From Globodera rostochiensis (lineage: Eukaryota; Nematoda; Chromadorea; Rhabditida; Heteroderidae), in assembly GCA_018350325.1 (NCBI GenBank), contig JAEVLN010000007.1, forward strand, positions 3,949,804 through 4,013,803: a stretch of DNA of 64,000 nt, in the 5' to 3' direction. Shown one piece after another: positions 23,350 through 34,442 of this stretch (position 1 is its first letter; the number at the start of each line of letters is the position of its first letter). The notes under the pieces were generated by a model, which was not told the origin of the DNA, ran no database searches, and saw nothing but the letters and a program-made list of their open reading frames with translations. A program made the position numbers and the translations under genes.

Positions 23350-24893
23350 TCATATTCGTACATGAAATGTGCGAATGAAGTCGGGCGATCGGGAGACGAC
23401 ATGCTCAAATTCGGCTTGTGAAATTTTGTTGTCCCCGTCCAGGTCGGCCTCCTCGATGACCCGATCAACAATGAACTCCAGCTCATCCCGCTCGTGGTTC
23501 ATCTCCTTCTTCGTGATGGCCACAATCATTGCGCGCAAATCGTCACGGCCCAGGAAGCCGTCCTCATCAAAATCTGACAAAAAGTGCCATTGACGACGAC
23601 ATTTCTTTTCTAGAATTGTTTGGGCAATCAAAATTTGACCTCTGTTTTGACCAGATTCAAATGCCAAACCCCCGAATTCGAACATTGGTGATCAAAAATT
23701 TTCAAATCAATTTTGGTCCTGAATCAAAAGCCCTAACAACAAACACACTTTCCTAAGACTTACTAAATAATTTTAAAATTTTGACAAAAAAATGACCCAA
23801 AAAGGGGGACAACAACACAAATGTTCACGTGCCGTAAATTTGGAACGCATATTTTAGCTTCAGTTGCAAGGGTGCCATTTCACTGAACACAGAAAACATG
23901 TCCAGGAAGTCATCGAAGCTCAGATTGCCCTGACGATCATCCGAGAACACCTTGAAAAAGTGGGGACATTTTACTCTGATCACTTTCCATGGTTTGACCT
24001 GACATATTCGCTCACGAAACGGATTCTCGCGCAGTTCCGGCATCTGACTGATCAGCTCCAGGCTCAGCTTGACCTACAGTAATACAAAGACAAAAAACCA
24101 CCTTCAGATCACACAGTAATTAACCAAATGCTGACATCTGGTTATACATATGGACAAAGTAAAGATCAGACAAACCGAGCCCGGAATTTTCCGGTCCCGC
24201 TGTCCTGATCCGGGTGATTTTTGAAAAACCTGGACTAACCGGATTTTGATCAGGACCGGTTTGGATCTAATTCCGCTGAAAAAATACGGGTACCTAGGCC
24301 CGAATTTGACCCGTTCCGGGTCTGATAGAGTCCAGAAAATCCGGGGACCCGGGTCCGGATTTTTTCAAATCCGTATCTCTAAAACCCAAAGGTCCTTTCA
24401 TCTATTCGATTAGTAACTCTGATCAGACCCAAAATCATTCTACCTTTCCCTGATCAAATAAAATTTCCCACATTAGAAAGTTTTGAGGCAGTCTTGCGAC
24501 TGTACTTTTGAGTACCGTCTGCGCTTGTCCGCCATGCATGCTGGTGGGCACCAGCGTTGGGTCCAGCTGATGGTAGCGCTTGTACAGGCGCAAAATGTCC
24601 TTCCGCGTGAAGAAGGTGCAGTCCTGTGGTGGTGGAGGTGTGTGTACCGTACCCAACAAATACGGTAATGTAAACAAGAAAAAATTTTGAATTCCTGAAT
24701 GCATTAATTCAAAAAGCGCGCGTCCGTCCAATTACCATCAGATGTAACAACAGTGTATTAATGCATTTTTAACCTTCTACAGTATCAGCGCTTCTACATA
24801 CAGTACCTGATATTCGTCCAATTGCTGCGGGCTGAACGGTGCGCGACCCTTCCACAAATGGAGCTCGCCAATTTTGCTTCCCGTTGTGCCCAT
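23350..24893 (-). CDS. calm-1: CIB2-type calcium- and integrin-binding EF-hand protein
   Basis: Five exons, 24807-24893, 24444-24623, 23999-24073, 23833-23950 and 23350-23573, sum to 684 nt (227 residues) with every phase closing. It starts MGTTGSK, a good N-myristoylation context. The body follows human CIB2: [52 protein letters not shown], then two complete EF loops. EF3 is [12 protein letters not shown] and EF4 is [12 protein letters not shown], and the protein ends RTFHVRI like CIB2 (STFHIRI). In animals CIB2/3 binds integrin tails and, in hair cells, TMC channels; C. elegans CALM-1 is part of the TMC-1 complex. Residues about 40-85 include a 15-residue extension relative to CIB2 ([15 protein letters not shown]). 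The fourth intron uses a GC donor (TACG then GCACGT). Confidence 0.92.
24175..24390. repeat. Word-iterated repeat (CCGGTCC / GGACCCGG)
   Basis: Intronic in the CIB gene. Begins near ACCGAGCCCGGAATTTTCC and ends CCGTATCTCTAAAACC; the interior iterates CCCGG, GGACCGG and TCCGG words on both strands. Confidence 0.55.
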
Positions 24894-25292
24894 GGCGCCA
24901 AAATGCCAACAAATTTTACGCAAACTTAAAACTGTTGCCGCAAAACGTACGGAAAATGAGAATGGTCGGTATTATAATATTTTCGTTGCTCTCAAAGAAT
25001 TAAAAAACACCAATGAAGAAGCAGAAAAGTTTCTTTAAATTTCCCCAATTTTTTCGGAAAACGCATTCAAAAAAATCATGATCCCGTGCTACCCTAGTTA
25101 TGTATGCATTGGCCTGGTTTGCAGACCCATTTTCCTGTTGGGCACATAAAAACGGGGGGAGGGGGGAAAGTGTCGGTCGTCCCTCCATTTTTAGGTGCCG
25201 AACACAAGAAATGCCGGCGCTGAATCAGGAAAATTTATCTCTGCAACTTCTGACACCGAATAAATGAGTCCCATCATTTTCTGAATAATTAC

Positions 25293-25818
25293 TAGGGCCG
25301 CTAATTATATGGACAAAAAATCTCTAAATATGGCCATAAAATATGGATGAAAAATTGCTAAATATGGACAAAAATTGCAAAATATGGACGAAATATGGAT
25401 AAATTTTTTTCAAATATTGCAAAAATGGGCAAAATTCCCTAATTGAAGTAAAAAGAGAAATTAAAATTTTTATATGTAAATTAAAGGCATTTCAGAAATT
25501 TTTTTTGAAAATAAGCAGAATTTTAAAAATTTTATTTTTTGGTGGCAGAATTCTTAGTCGCGAAAAAGTCAATTTTTAGGGGTGCTTTTTTTGAAAGTTT
25601 TGAAGAAGTCGATCCTTAGGGGTGTATTTTTCGTTTTATTGCATTTTTGTTAAGGAATTTTTGAAAAATCACGAAATATGTAAAAAATATGGAAAATATG
25701 GATTATAAAATGGGCTCTTGAAGCTCCAACCAAAGTTAAAAACACTATTTATGTTATTTATACGCTGTTCCGAGTGCGCAAAAATAAATATGGATTTCCA
25801 TATAATTAGCGGCCCTAA
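25293..25818. repeat. Word-iterated element (AAATATGGA word)
   Basis: Starts CTAGGGCCGCTAATTATATG and ends CATATAATTAGCGGCCCTAA, a terminal inverted repeat of about 20 bp. The interior near both ends iterates AAATATGGA; the middle is unique AT-rich DNA. A relative with the same word lies at 54425-54895. Confidence 0.75.
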
Positions 25819-26427
25819 TAATTACTTAAAAATGGGGGGGGGGGACAAAAAGTGGACGGACGGTGGACGACTGACTCTGATCGGAGGTGACCGGCCGATG
25901 GGCGGGCGATCTGGCGCTGCGTCATCCTCAGCAAGAATATTGATCAAAAATGCAACACCTGACGTCGACGACGACGATGTGATCGGAGTTTTATGTGAAA
26001 AGCAGCGAAATTCATTTCAATAATTAATATAAAATCATTTTTACCTTTTTCCGCCTTAATTAACCCCTAAAAAGCATCAGGGCCGCTGCGTCGACCTTTC
26101 GATTTTCGAGGAATTTTGATGTTTTCTTTTGTTTGGAATTTTGAAAATTGAAAAATTCAAAGAACGTTTTTTTTCTAAATAATTCATTGACAATTAATGT
26201 TTTGTATTCGTCATAATAATTTTTAGAGTCGTACAAAATTTGTAGAATTTTCATAAAATTTTGATCCAAAATTTGTGAGAAAATTTCGAAGCGAATTCAT
26301 TCGTTAATATTTAAATATTAAGCCCCCCCCCCCCCCAAATAAAAAATTTGGCAAAATTTTGCAGTTTTTTGGACCAATTTTCTTAACAAATATCGTCAAA
26401 AATTTCTGATTTTTAGGAAAAAAAGTT

Positions 26428-26945
26428 CCCCAAATTCGCTGAAAACATCATATATGGGGTTTTTAAGGGTGCTGATTACGAATCTGACTAATATTTTTTA
26501 GATTTGACAACATCTAAAATTTTGAAAATATATAATTTTTGATTTTTTTTTTCACCATCATTCACCCAAAACTGCTTAAATAGGCTTGGGGTTCGTTAGG
26601 CTTAGGCCTAAGCCTAACGAACCCCTAATAGTAAGTCTCTAACCTTTGTTATTCTATCCGGCTTAGGAGTTAGTTTAAAAAAAAGTCGTTTTTTCCTTAA
26701 TTTCAAAAATTTCAACCGTTTCAAAAACCTGGTTGGCGGGCTAAAAATGTTTGCTTGTTCCATCGTTTTTAACACCTAAGAAAACCTATAAAAGCGGTTT
26801 TGGGTGATTGATGTTGAAAAAAAAATCAAAATCATTGATTTTCAATTTCTTAGATGTTGTCAGATCTTAAAAATATTGTCAGATTCGTGATCAGCAGCCT
26901 TGAAAACCCCCATATACCTATGATGTTTTCAGCGAATTTGGGGAG
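26428..26945. repeat. Palindromic inverted-repeat element
   Basis: Left arm starting CCCCAAATTCGCTGAAAACA and right arm ending TGTTTTCAGCGAATTTGGGG are inverted copies over about 150 bp. The centre has TAGGCTTAGGCCTAAGCCTA. The right arm is shared with the DNA upstream of the paralogue at 31303, and a left arm recurs near 37650-37740. Confidence 0.7.
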
Positions 26946-27191
26946 GGGGTCGTATAACGGAAAAGTGCCCAAAAAGCAATTGCTTGCCAATTTTGAAGGC
27001 CCATAAATGTTGGCATTTTCGAGCAGGCAGCCGGTGGTTTTGTCTGTCATTGGCACGGACATCCGGAGAATGGGCCGCAACATTTTTATGAATGAATAAT
27101 TAAAAACAAAATTAATTTTAATAATAATAAGCCAATCAATCAATCAATAAAGGCATTAGCCTCGCCCGCCCGCCGTTGGTTGGAGTAACGG

Positions 27192-27227
27192 TATAAAAAG
27201 GGAGTGAAGCAAAGCCATTCCATGCCA
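27192..27227 (+). promoter_or_regulatory. TATA box and DOG box of gene B
   Basis: TATAAAAAG at 27192-27200 and ATGCCA at 27222-27227, in the block GGAGTAACGGTATAAAAAGG that is shared with genes C and D. The ATG lies about 130 bp downstream. Confidence 0.65.
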
Positions 27228-27324
27228 TTCATTCAACAAATTGAATACCGCCAATTAAATCATTTCAAATTTGTCCTTTTATTATTTTTAAAAAACATTT
27301 CGGCCCCCTCCCAGTAAAAAAGCA

Positions 27325-29273
27325 ATGCACCCAAAAGCCGCCATTGTTCTTCTGCTTGTTTTGGCATTGTGCCATTGTTGTGTCGGCGGACCGAAGCCCA
27401 ACAAAGGCAAGGGAAAAGCATCATTAGCAGGTTCTAGCAAAGGCAAGGGAAAATCATCATCATCATCGACAGGCTTTTCAATTTCTTCTGAGGTTCGTTA
27501 CAAAGCGATGGCCGTTCCCGTCACCGAGCATTAATGGTGTATCTTACTTGATCCGATTTGAAATTTTAGTGACGACAGATCGTCATCTTTTTTTAAACAA
27601 AACACACTCAATTTTGGCTACCGGTCCGAGTGTCGAATGGTCCGAGTGTCGAATAATACTAAAAATGTCCGAGTGTCGAAAGTCCCAGTGTCGAAAAGTC
27701 CGAGTGTCGAATAAACCAAATACAGTCTGAGTGTCGAATAGTACTAAAAATGTCCGAGTGTCGAAAAGTCTGAGTGTCGAATAATACTAAAAATGTCCGA
27801 GTGTCGAAAAGTCTGAGTGTCGAATAATACTAAAAATGTCCGAGTGTCGAAAAGTCTGAGTGTCGAATAATACTAAAAATGTCCGAGTGTCGAAAGTCCC
27901 AGTGTCGAATGGTCCGAGTGTCGAATAAACCAAATACAGTCTGAGTGTCGAATAGTACTAAAAATGTCCAAGTGTCGAAAAGTCTGAGTGTCGAATAATA
28001 CTAAAAATGTCCGAGTGTCGAAAGTCCCAGTGTCGAATGGTCCGAGTGTCGAATAAACCAAATACAGTCTGAGTGTCGAATAGTACTAAAAATGTCCGAG
28101 TGTCGAATAAACCAAATACAGTCTGAGTGTCGAATAGTACTAAAAATGTCCGAGTGTCGAAAAGTCTGAGTGTCGAATAATACTAAAAATGTCCCAGTGT
28201 CGAATGGTCCGAGTGTCGAATAAACCAGAAAAGGTCCCAGTGCCGAAACGAATCCGAGATGTTCGAATTCGGGGTTCGACATTCGCAAAATCCGAGCTCG
28301 GATTCGTGTTCTACGCATATTTTAACTCTATTAAAATTTTAAACATCCAAATTTTTTTTTTTAATTTTCCGTCGGTTCCAATTCCATACCGTTACCCGAA
28401 AAATGCACACCTAAAGATGGTATTTCCCTAATGACTCACACCGCAAATATACTCGATCTCCCGTCTTCTTTTGAACAAAATCGGAATCCTAATTAAAAAA
28501 CATAACACTAAATTTATTAGCACCTCACCAACCCATTCATACCAGGGTGCCTCGCACATTGTGGTGGCTTTCCGATCTCAAACTCCACTCGCTGTTGTCT
28601 CTACACCGGTTGTCAATAAATAGAAAAACAACAGTATGTACATAATATGTATGTACATAAATAAAAAGTAGAAAATTGATCCGATTTTCCTTTTTGCAGT
28701 GAAAAAATTAGAATTCGACACTCGGTCGGTATTTGTTCTATTCGACACTTAGACTTTTCGACACTCGGACATTTTTTGTTCTGTTCGACACTCGGATAGT
28801 ATTTGAACTATTCGACACTCGACTTTTCGACACTCGGACCATTCGACACTCGGATCGGAAGCGCTCAATTTTACAACCAAAGAAAGAATGTGGGAATTTT
28901 CTATTTCTTCAGGCGCAAACATTTTTTAGAAAAAAAAACCCGGGCCCGGCTTTTTCAAATCTCCGATCTCCAACCTTTAATCAATCACAACAAATTGCAG
29001 ACCGGTAATGCGTTTAAACGAGCTGAAGTGAGCTTGAAGCTGCAGTCATCCGACAACTGCAAGTTGACCAATCCCGGCAATCCCGGTCACGACAATCCCG
29101 GTTACTTGCGTGTGTCGGGTCTTAAAAAGGCCGAGGAAAAGCCCGCGACTGGAAAGACTACCACATACACAAAAAGGCAGTATCCGCTACAGGACGGCGT
29201 ATCGAGGCCACCCACAGATCCATCGGGATGCACATGGCGCTGGTCGCAGTATTTTGTAAAAAAAACTGAATGA
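27325..29273 (+). CDS. Secreted effector-like protein B
   Basis: Exon 1 (27325-27492) encodes the signal peptide MHPKAAIVLLLVLALCHCC and a basic, Ser-rich linker (SSKGKGKSSSSS). Exon 2 (29001-29273) encodes the mature core with KLTNPGNPGHDNPGY, GKTTTYTK and a Trp-containing end (GCTWRWSQYF). The total is 146 residues, phase 0. The core aligns with exon 2 of genes C and D through the pattern D-N-x-K-L-P, PGNPGY and a basic Thr/Lys strand, so B, C and D are true paralogues. The 1.5-kb intron carries the 1,248-bp mobile element 27616-28863, absent from the same intron of gene C. AATAAA at 29425 may serve polyadenylation. No known domain. The gland-effector role is inferred from the signal peptide, small size and ATGCCA motif. 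Confidence 0.72.
27616..28863. mobile_element. Non-autonomous element with satellite-like inverted ends (CCGAGTGTCGAA word)
   Basis: Flanked by CTCAATTTT at 27607-27615 and 28864-28872. The ends are inverted (left GGCTACCGGTCCGAGTG, right reverse complement CGCTTCCGATCCGAGTG). The left end continues as a 600-bp array of CCGAGTGTCGAA spaced by AATACTAAAAATGT, and the right end has about eight inverted copies (28710-28855). No transposase ORF. The homologous intron of gene C at 31535-31543 has one copy of CTCAATTTT and no insert, which confirms both the insertion and the duplication. Confidence 0.85.
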
Positions 29274-29307
29274 CGGAGAGGAGGGGAGCCTCTGGGCATC
29301 GGATTCT

Positions 29308-29337
29308 GATCAAAAAATGTTTTCGGATTTTTTGATC
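29308..29337 (+). other. Conserved 3' UTR stem-loop of gene B
   Basis: GATCAAAAAAT and ATTTTTTGATC form an 11-bp perfect stem around an 8-nt loop, 35 bp after the stop. The same hairpin follows gene C, and a slightly altered one follows gene D. Confidence 0.6.
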
Positions 29338-30043
29338 GTCATCATTGTGTGTAGGTTTTTCTGTTCTGAAATGTTTTCTAGTTTTTGATCGTTATCAATA
29401 TTTGTGATTATGCATAAATTATGTCAATAAACATTTGGTCATTGTTCGTTTCGACATTGAAATATTTTTAAATAGGTTAATATTAAATTCTGCAAGTTGG
29501 AGCAGGCACAGGGTGGCCATAAAATCTTATTTATCAGGTGTTTTCTTTTGGGAGTTTTTCAAAAATTTGGAAATTTTCACTAAACTCCCAAAATTTAAGA
29601 AATATTGGCCAATTTATTTTAGCTAGCATAAAATATAATTTTATTTTTAAATCCGTTCGTTATCTTTTAAAAATCTCAAGAGTGAAGGGATTTTGTAATT
29701 TCTGAAAAAAAAAATTAGAATGGTATCAAAACTTTTATTAGGAAACCACTTTGAACCGGTTCTGAACCGGTTCAAATTTTGAAAAACCATAGGGGGGACC
29801 CTTTTGGTCAACATTTTTAAAAAAATGTTTATTCTAAAAACTGGCTAAAAATATGTTATTTAATGCCCAGATTACGAATTCGTGAATAGAAACTAAAAAT
29901 TGAGAATTTAAAACGGGTTTTGAAACTTGGGTTAGAGGTTCAGAAATAATCAAAATACATCTCAGAATCGTATTCTACGACCCGGTATACCCCTAGATAA
30001 GACCTTTTTATCGACTTTGGAACAAATTTTTTTTTAAGTCGGG

Positions 30044-30728
30044 GTAAAGGGAACGAGTTGGGCAAAAGGGAACGAGTTGGGCAAAAGGGAACGAGTTGGG
30101 CAAAAGGGAACGAGTTGGGCAAAAGGGAACGAGTTGGGCAAAAGGGAACGAGTTGGGCAAAAGGGAACGAGTTGGGTAAAGGGAACGAGTTGGGTAAAGG
30201 GAACGAGTTGGGCAAAAGGGAACGAGTTGGGCAAAAGGGAACGAGTTGGGCAAAAGGGAACGAGTTGGGCAAAAGGGAACGAGTTGGGCAAAAGGGAACG
30301 AGTTGGGCAAAAGGGAACGAGTTGGGTAAAAGGGAACGAGTTGGGCAAAAGGGAACGAGTTGGGCAAAAGGGAATGAGTTGGGCAAAAGGGAACGAGTTG
30401 GGCAAAAGGGAACGAGTTGGGCAAAAGGGAACGAGTTGGGCAAAAGGGAACGAGTTGGGTAAAAGGGAACGAGTTGGGCAAAAGGGAACGAGTTGGGCAA
30501 AAGGGAACGAGTTGGGCAAAAGGGAACGAGTTGGGCAAAAGGGAACGAGTTGGGTAAAAGGGAACGAGTTGGGCAAAAGGGAACGAGTTGGGCAAAAGGG
30601 AACGAGTTGGGTAAAGGGAACGAGTTGGGCAAAAGGGAACGAGTTGGGCAAAAGGGAACGAGTTGGGCAAAAGGGAACGAGTTGGGTAAAGGGAACGAGT
30701 TGGGCAAAAGGGAACGAGTTGGGTAAAA
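30044..30728. repeat. Minisatellite, 19-bp unit GGGAACGAGTTGGGCAAAA
   Basis: About 36 head-to-tail copies, some 18 bp (GGGTAAA variant). All six frames are open across most of the array, so the long ORFs there are artefacts. The unit matches the terminal repeat of the short element at 53548-53749. Confidence 0.95.
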
Positions 30729-30834
30729 CCCATCCGCCGTCAAAAACCCGTTTAAAGGTCGGCGGGCTAAAAAATGTTTGGTTCCATCGTTTTTAACACC
30801 TAAGAAAACCTTTGATGCTAAAAAAAAAAATCAA

Positions 30835-31190
30835 AATTCAATTTCTTAGATGTTGTCAGATCTTAAAAATATTGTCAGATTCGTGATCAGCAGCCTTGAA
30901 AACCCCCATATATGATGTTTTCAGCGAATTTAGGGAGGGGGTCGTATAACGGAAAAGTGCCCAAAAATCAATTGCTTGCCAATTTTGAAGGCCCATAAAT
31001 GTTGGCATTTTTGAGCAGGCAGCCGGTGGTTTTGTCTGTCATTGGCACGGACATCCGGAGAATAGGCCGCAACATTTTTATGAATGAATAATTAAAAACA
31101 AAATTAATTTTAATAATAATAAGCCAATCAATCAATCAATACACGCATTAGCCTCGCCCACTTGCCGTTGTTTGGAGTAACGCTATAAAA
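30835..31190 (+). repeat. Duplicated promoter-side block (copy of 26845-27200)
   Basis: From TTAGATGTTGTCAGATCTTA to GCCTCGCCC the sequence repeats the DNA upstream of gene B almost base for base, and 34220-34440 is a shorter third copy. It shows that genes B, C and D arose by tandem duplication including promoters. Confidence 0.85.
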
Positions 31191-31219
31191 GTGGAGTGAA
31201 GCAAAGCCATTCCATGCCA
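31184..31219 (+). promoter_or_regulatory. TATA box and DOG box of gene C
   Basis: TATAAAA at 31184-31190 and ATGCCA at 31214-31219, same spacing as in gene B. Confidence 0.65.
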
Positions 31220-31302
31220 TTCATTCAACAAATTGAATACCGCCAATTAAATCATTTCAAATTTGTCCATTTCATTTCGGCCCCATCTCTCAGCAAAAAG
31301 CA

Positions 31303-31885
31303 ATGCACCCAAAAGCCGCCATTGTTCTTCTGCTTGTTTTGGCATTGTGCCATTGTTGTGTCGGCGCACCGAAGCCCAACAAAGGCAAGGGAAAAACTTC
31401 ATTAGCAGACACACCCCGCCCCCCTCTAAAGATGGCGTCACCGAGCAATAAAATGCAATTTTTGGTGGATTTTACTTGACCCGATTTGAAATTTTAGTGA
31501 CGACAGATCGCCAACTTTTTTTAAACAAAACACACTCAATTTTACACACCAAAAAAATGTGGGAATTTTCTATTTCTTCAGGCGCAAACATTTTTTAGGG
31601 AAAAAAACCCGGTCTGGCCGGCTTTTTTAAATCTCCAAACTTTTAATCAATCACAACAAATTGCAGGCCACTGATGGGTATAAGCAAGTTGAAATGAGCT
31701 TGAAGCAGCAGCCAGGCGACAACCACAAGTTGCCCATGAAGCCCGAGGGCGGATACAAGAGTATTAAGGCTCTTAATGTTTCATCCATCGAGTTTGCGTC
31801 TGGGGAGACTCGCAAAATCATGAGAGTGGAGAAAAAGGACGCACCGGGCGGATGTTGCTGGACGAAGTTTGACTTAAACGACTGA
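31303..31885 (+). CDS. Secreted effector-like protein C (exon 1 end damaged)
   Basis: Exon 1 starts at 31303 with the same signal peptide as gene B (MHPKAAIVLLLVLALCHCC) and the tail PKPNKGKGK. Relative to B and D, a deletion has removed the end of exon 1 with its splice donor. The frame then runs into what is intron sequence in D (GTCACCGAGCAATAAAATGC) and reaches a stop near 31480. A GTGGAT at 31465 could act as donor in the right phase. Exon 2 (31667-31885) is intact: GYKQVEMSLKQQPGDNHKLP, a KALNVSSIEF strand and the end GGCCWTKFDLND. If the cryptic donor is used the protein has 126 residues; otherwise it is truncated after the linker. The intron is about 200 bp and represents the empty site for the element in gene B. 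Confidence 0.6.
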
Positions 31886-31913
31886 GTGAGGAGTATTCTG
31901 GGAACCGAATTCT

Positions 31914-31943
31914 GATCAAAAAATGTTTTCGGATTTTTTGATC
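31914..31943 (+). other. Conserved 3' UTR stem-loop of gene C
   Basis: Same 11-bp stem and loop as after gene B, about 30 bp downstream of the stop. Confidence 0.6.
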
Positions 31944-32446
31944 GTCGTCATTGTAGGGTTTTTGATCGTTATCAATGTGTGTGATTTGCATAAGTTCTGT
32001 CAATATACACTTGGTCACTTTGTCACTGAAAACATACATGGTTTAAAAATAAACAATTGGCAAAACGTCCGCTTGATTACGGTATAAAAAAAATGAATTC
32101 AAGTAAATTGAATTTCGATTTTAAAAAGTCTAAAATTTAATGTAAATCGAAAAACTTAAAATGAATTGCTTTGGAAAGATGCTTACACCCCAGGGGCCTA
32201 TTTCAATTCTCGTCGTATTTATGATTTATGATGTTATGATTTTACGACGTCATCATATGATGAGAATTTGTTTCAATTCTCGTCATACGAAGATCAAAGG
32301 CGCATCATATCATAGAATCATATGCCCCCCAAGGGGATTGATGTACCACGTCCAACACCCTACGAGGCCTACCAATTTAAATTTAAGAAATAAAAATTTA
32401 GTTTTAATTTTAATTAGTAAAATAAAGCCAAATCTTAGCTTTCGAA

Positions 32447-33662
32447 GGTGGCACGACACTTCGACAATGGACTCTTCGACAATGGACACTTCGACAACGA
32501 CACTTCGACAACGACACTTCGACAATAAAATGTCGTTTTTAAAAATAATGGCCAACAAACGATCGTTCCAAAAAAATATGTGGTCAAAATTAAATTTCTG
32601 CCAAATGGTGCGAGATTGTTCGCAGATAACGAATTGGATCATCAGCACGTCTTTCAAATTCGGCGAATAATTGAAGATTGTTGTCTTGAGCAACATAAAT
32701 GTTCTTCCTTTTAAGTCCTTTTCCCCGTATCCCATTAGCTGGGGAGTTTTCAAAATCGGCCATTATGTTTTCCCAACGGGAAAACTCTTTGATCATCCGC
32801 TTAACGAATTTGCTGAGAGCTCTAGGGCAGCGCCAATACTCAACATTCTCAATCATTGCAGAATCCTTCTCAAACGCATATTCATAGCCATCTCGGGAGA
32901 GTAACGATGCTCCTCGTCTTGATCTCACTTCGACGAACTGAAGTAATTCTCGGTTTTCCATTTCGTCACCTGATGAGTTGCTGTTAAGCGACTGTAATTC
33001 TCCTTCTTCTGATGACGAGTATTCTATCATTAACTAGACAGGGATAATTTTCAAATTTGAACAGCTTACATTAAGGAAACAAAATTGTTGGATTTATTAA
33101 TCAAAAATTTTCAGTGTCATTAAATTGGAGATCGAATGAATGGAGTTCTCTTTCGCATAAATTATGTTATGATCGCCAGGTTCAACCATCTTTCGGAACA
33201 AAGAATAAGTGGGCCTCCATCCCAAATGCTCAGACATTCTTTGATGCATTTCTTCAGTTACTTATTTTATTTTTCATCGCTTGCGTATCTTCTTGTTCGC
33301 TCGCCCCTTGGCCAACTTTTGAACCCTAATTTGCATCTGTCAATAATATGCACATGTGAGAAGAAATGGAATGGAAAGAGCGAACTTTTTTTATTTTGAA
33401 TATATGTGGATTTTAACAATCTTTTTTTAAAATTAATATTTAAGTATGTTGTACAAACATATTATAAGTTTGATCAGTTCATTAATCGTAAAATAATATT
33501 TTACCATAATTATATTGCTATTATATTATGTATTGTAGAATTCAAAAAAATTTTAAATTTTTTTTATGGCATTTCATTTTTTATTGTCTAAGTGTCGTTG
33601 TCGAAGTGTCGTTGTCGAAGTGTCTGTTGTCGAAGTGTCCATTGTCGAAATGTCATAGCACC
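32447..33662. mobile_element. Mutator-like element with tandem-repeat termini and FLYWCH ORF
   Basis: Flanked by the 9-bp duplication GCTTTCGAA (32438-32446 and 33663-33671). The left end is GGTGGCACGACACTTCGACA followed by four more ACTTCGACAA-type units; the right end (reverse complement GTGCTATGACATTTCGACAA) is followed inward by matching units. The 9-bp duplication and FLYWCH coding capacity fit Mutator-like (MULE) elements. No transposase is present. Confidence 0.8.
32590..33030 (-). CDS. FLYWCH-type zinc-finger protein inside mobile element (degenerate)
   Basis: Single exon, 146 residues, start ATG 33030. An acidic N-terminus (SSSEEGELQSLNSNSSGDE) precedes a FLYWCH-like module at residues about 30-80: FVEVRSRRGASLLSRDGYEY, then VEYWRCPRALSKFVKRMI. 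The YWRC signature is intact, but the second zinc cysteine of the usual C-K-A pattern is replaced (SKFVKR) and the paired histidines are not in place, so zinc binding is doubtful. The remainder is basic with KGLKRKNIYVAQDN. FLYWCH modules are typical of MULE transposons and their domesticated relatives. The ORF is intact, which suggests recent activity or use by the host. Confidence 0.6.
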   Translation of the reverse strand: MIEYSSSEEGELQSLNSNSSGDEMENRELLQFVEVRSRRGASLLSRDGYEYAFEKDSAMIENVEYWRCPRALSKFVKRMIKEFSRWENIMADFENSPANGIRGKGLKRKNIYVAQDNNLQLFAEFERRADDPIRYLRTISHHLAEI

Positions 33663-33782
33663 GCTTTCGAATGATATATTTTTTTTGATAAATTATTTAT
33701 GATTTTTTAAATAAACCACTATAAAAAACTAATATTTTTGAAGAAAATATTGCATTTTTAATGAAATTATAGGTTAATATTA

Positions 33783-33950
33783 GTGTTCGGCACGGTACGG
33801 TATTACCGCGGTATTTTTCGGTATTACCGATTCGGTACACCGACCGAGAAAATTTTTTGGGGTTTCGGTATTATTCGGTAACGAACGGTATTTTACCGAA
33901 ATACCGATACCGAGTACCGAAAAAACCCCATTTGCCGAACACTAGTTAGG
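33783..33950. repeat. Word-iterated hairpin (CGGTATTACCG word)
   Basis: Starts TAGTGTTCGGCACGGTACGG and ends TTTGCCGAACACTAGTTAGG; inverted termini GTGTTCGGC / GCCGAACAC. The interior iterates CGGTATTACCG and ATACCGATACCGAGTACCG. Confidence 0.75.
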
Positions 33951-34442
33951 TAATATTAATGTGTTAGGGCACAGAGTGGCTATAATATCGCATTTATCAG
34001 GTTTTTCCTTTTGGGAGTTTTTCTAATTTTTCAAAAATTTGGAAATTTTCACTAAACTCCCAAAAAATTTAAGAAATATTGGCCAATTTATTTTTCGAAG
34101 CGAATTCATTCGTTAATATTTAAATTAAGCCCCTCCCAAATAAAAAATTGAGCTTTTGCAGTTTTTTGGACCAATTTTCTTAACAATATCGTCAAAAATA
34201 TTTGATTTTTTTTTTGGAAAAAAGTAATGTTCATAGCCCAAAAATCAATTGCTTGCCAATTTTGATGGCCCATAAATGTTGGCATTTTTCGAGCTGGCAG
34301 CCGGAGGTTTTGTCAGTCATTAGCACGGACATCCGGAGAATGGGCCGCCATATTTTTATGAATAAATAAATAAAAACAAAATTATTTTTAATAATAATGC
34401 CACGCATTAGCCTCGCCCACTTGCCGTTGTTTGGAGTAACGA

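Larger units (their letters stand above)
24894..27180. other. Intergenic stretch dominated by repeats
   Basis: Contains the TATGG-word element at 25293-25815, a poly-C run near 26323 and the palindromic element at 26428-26945. No exon supported. Confidence 0.5.

Noticed and set aside
27633..30728. Regularly spaced short repeats resembling a CRISPR array
   Set aside because: Eukaryotic nuclear DNA; spacers are themselves repeated, arrays form inverted pairs with target duplications, and no cas genes are present.
29940..30796. Long overlapping ORFs on both strands (up to 267 codons, e.g. NSFPFAQLVPF repeats)
   Set aside because: They are translations of the 19-bp minisatellite, which lacks stops in most frames; no splice signals, signal peptide or homologue.
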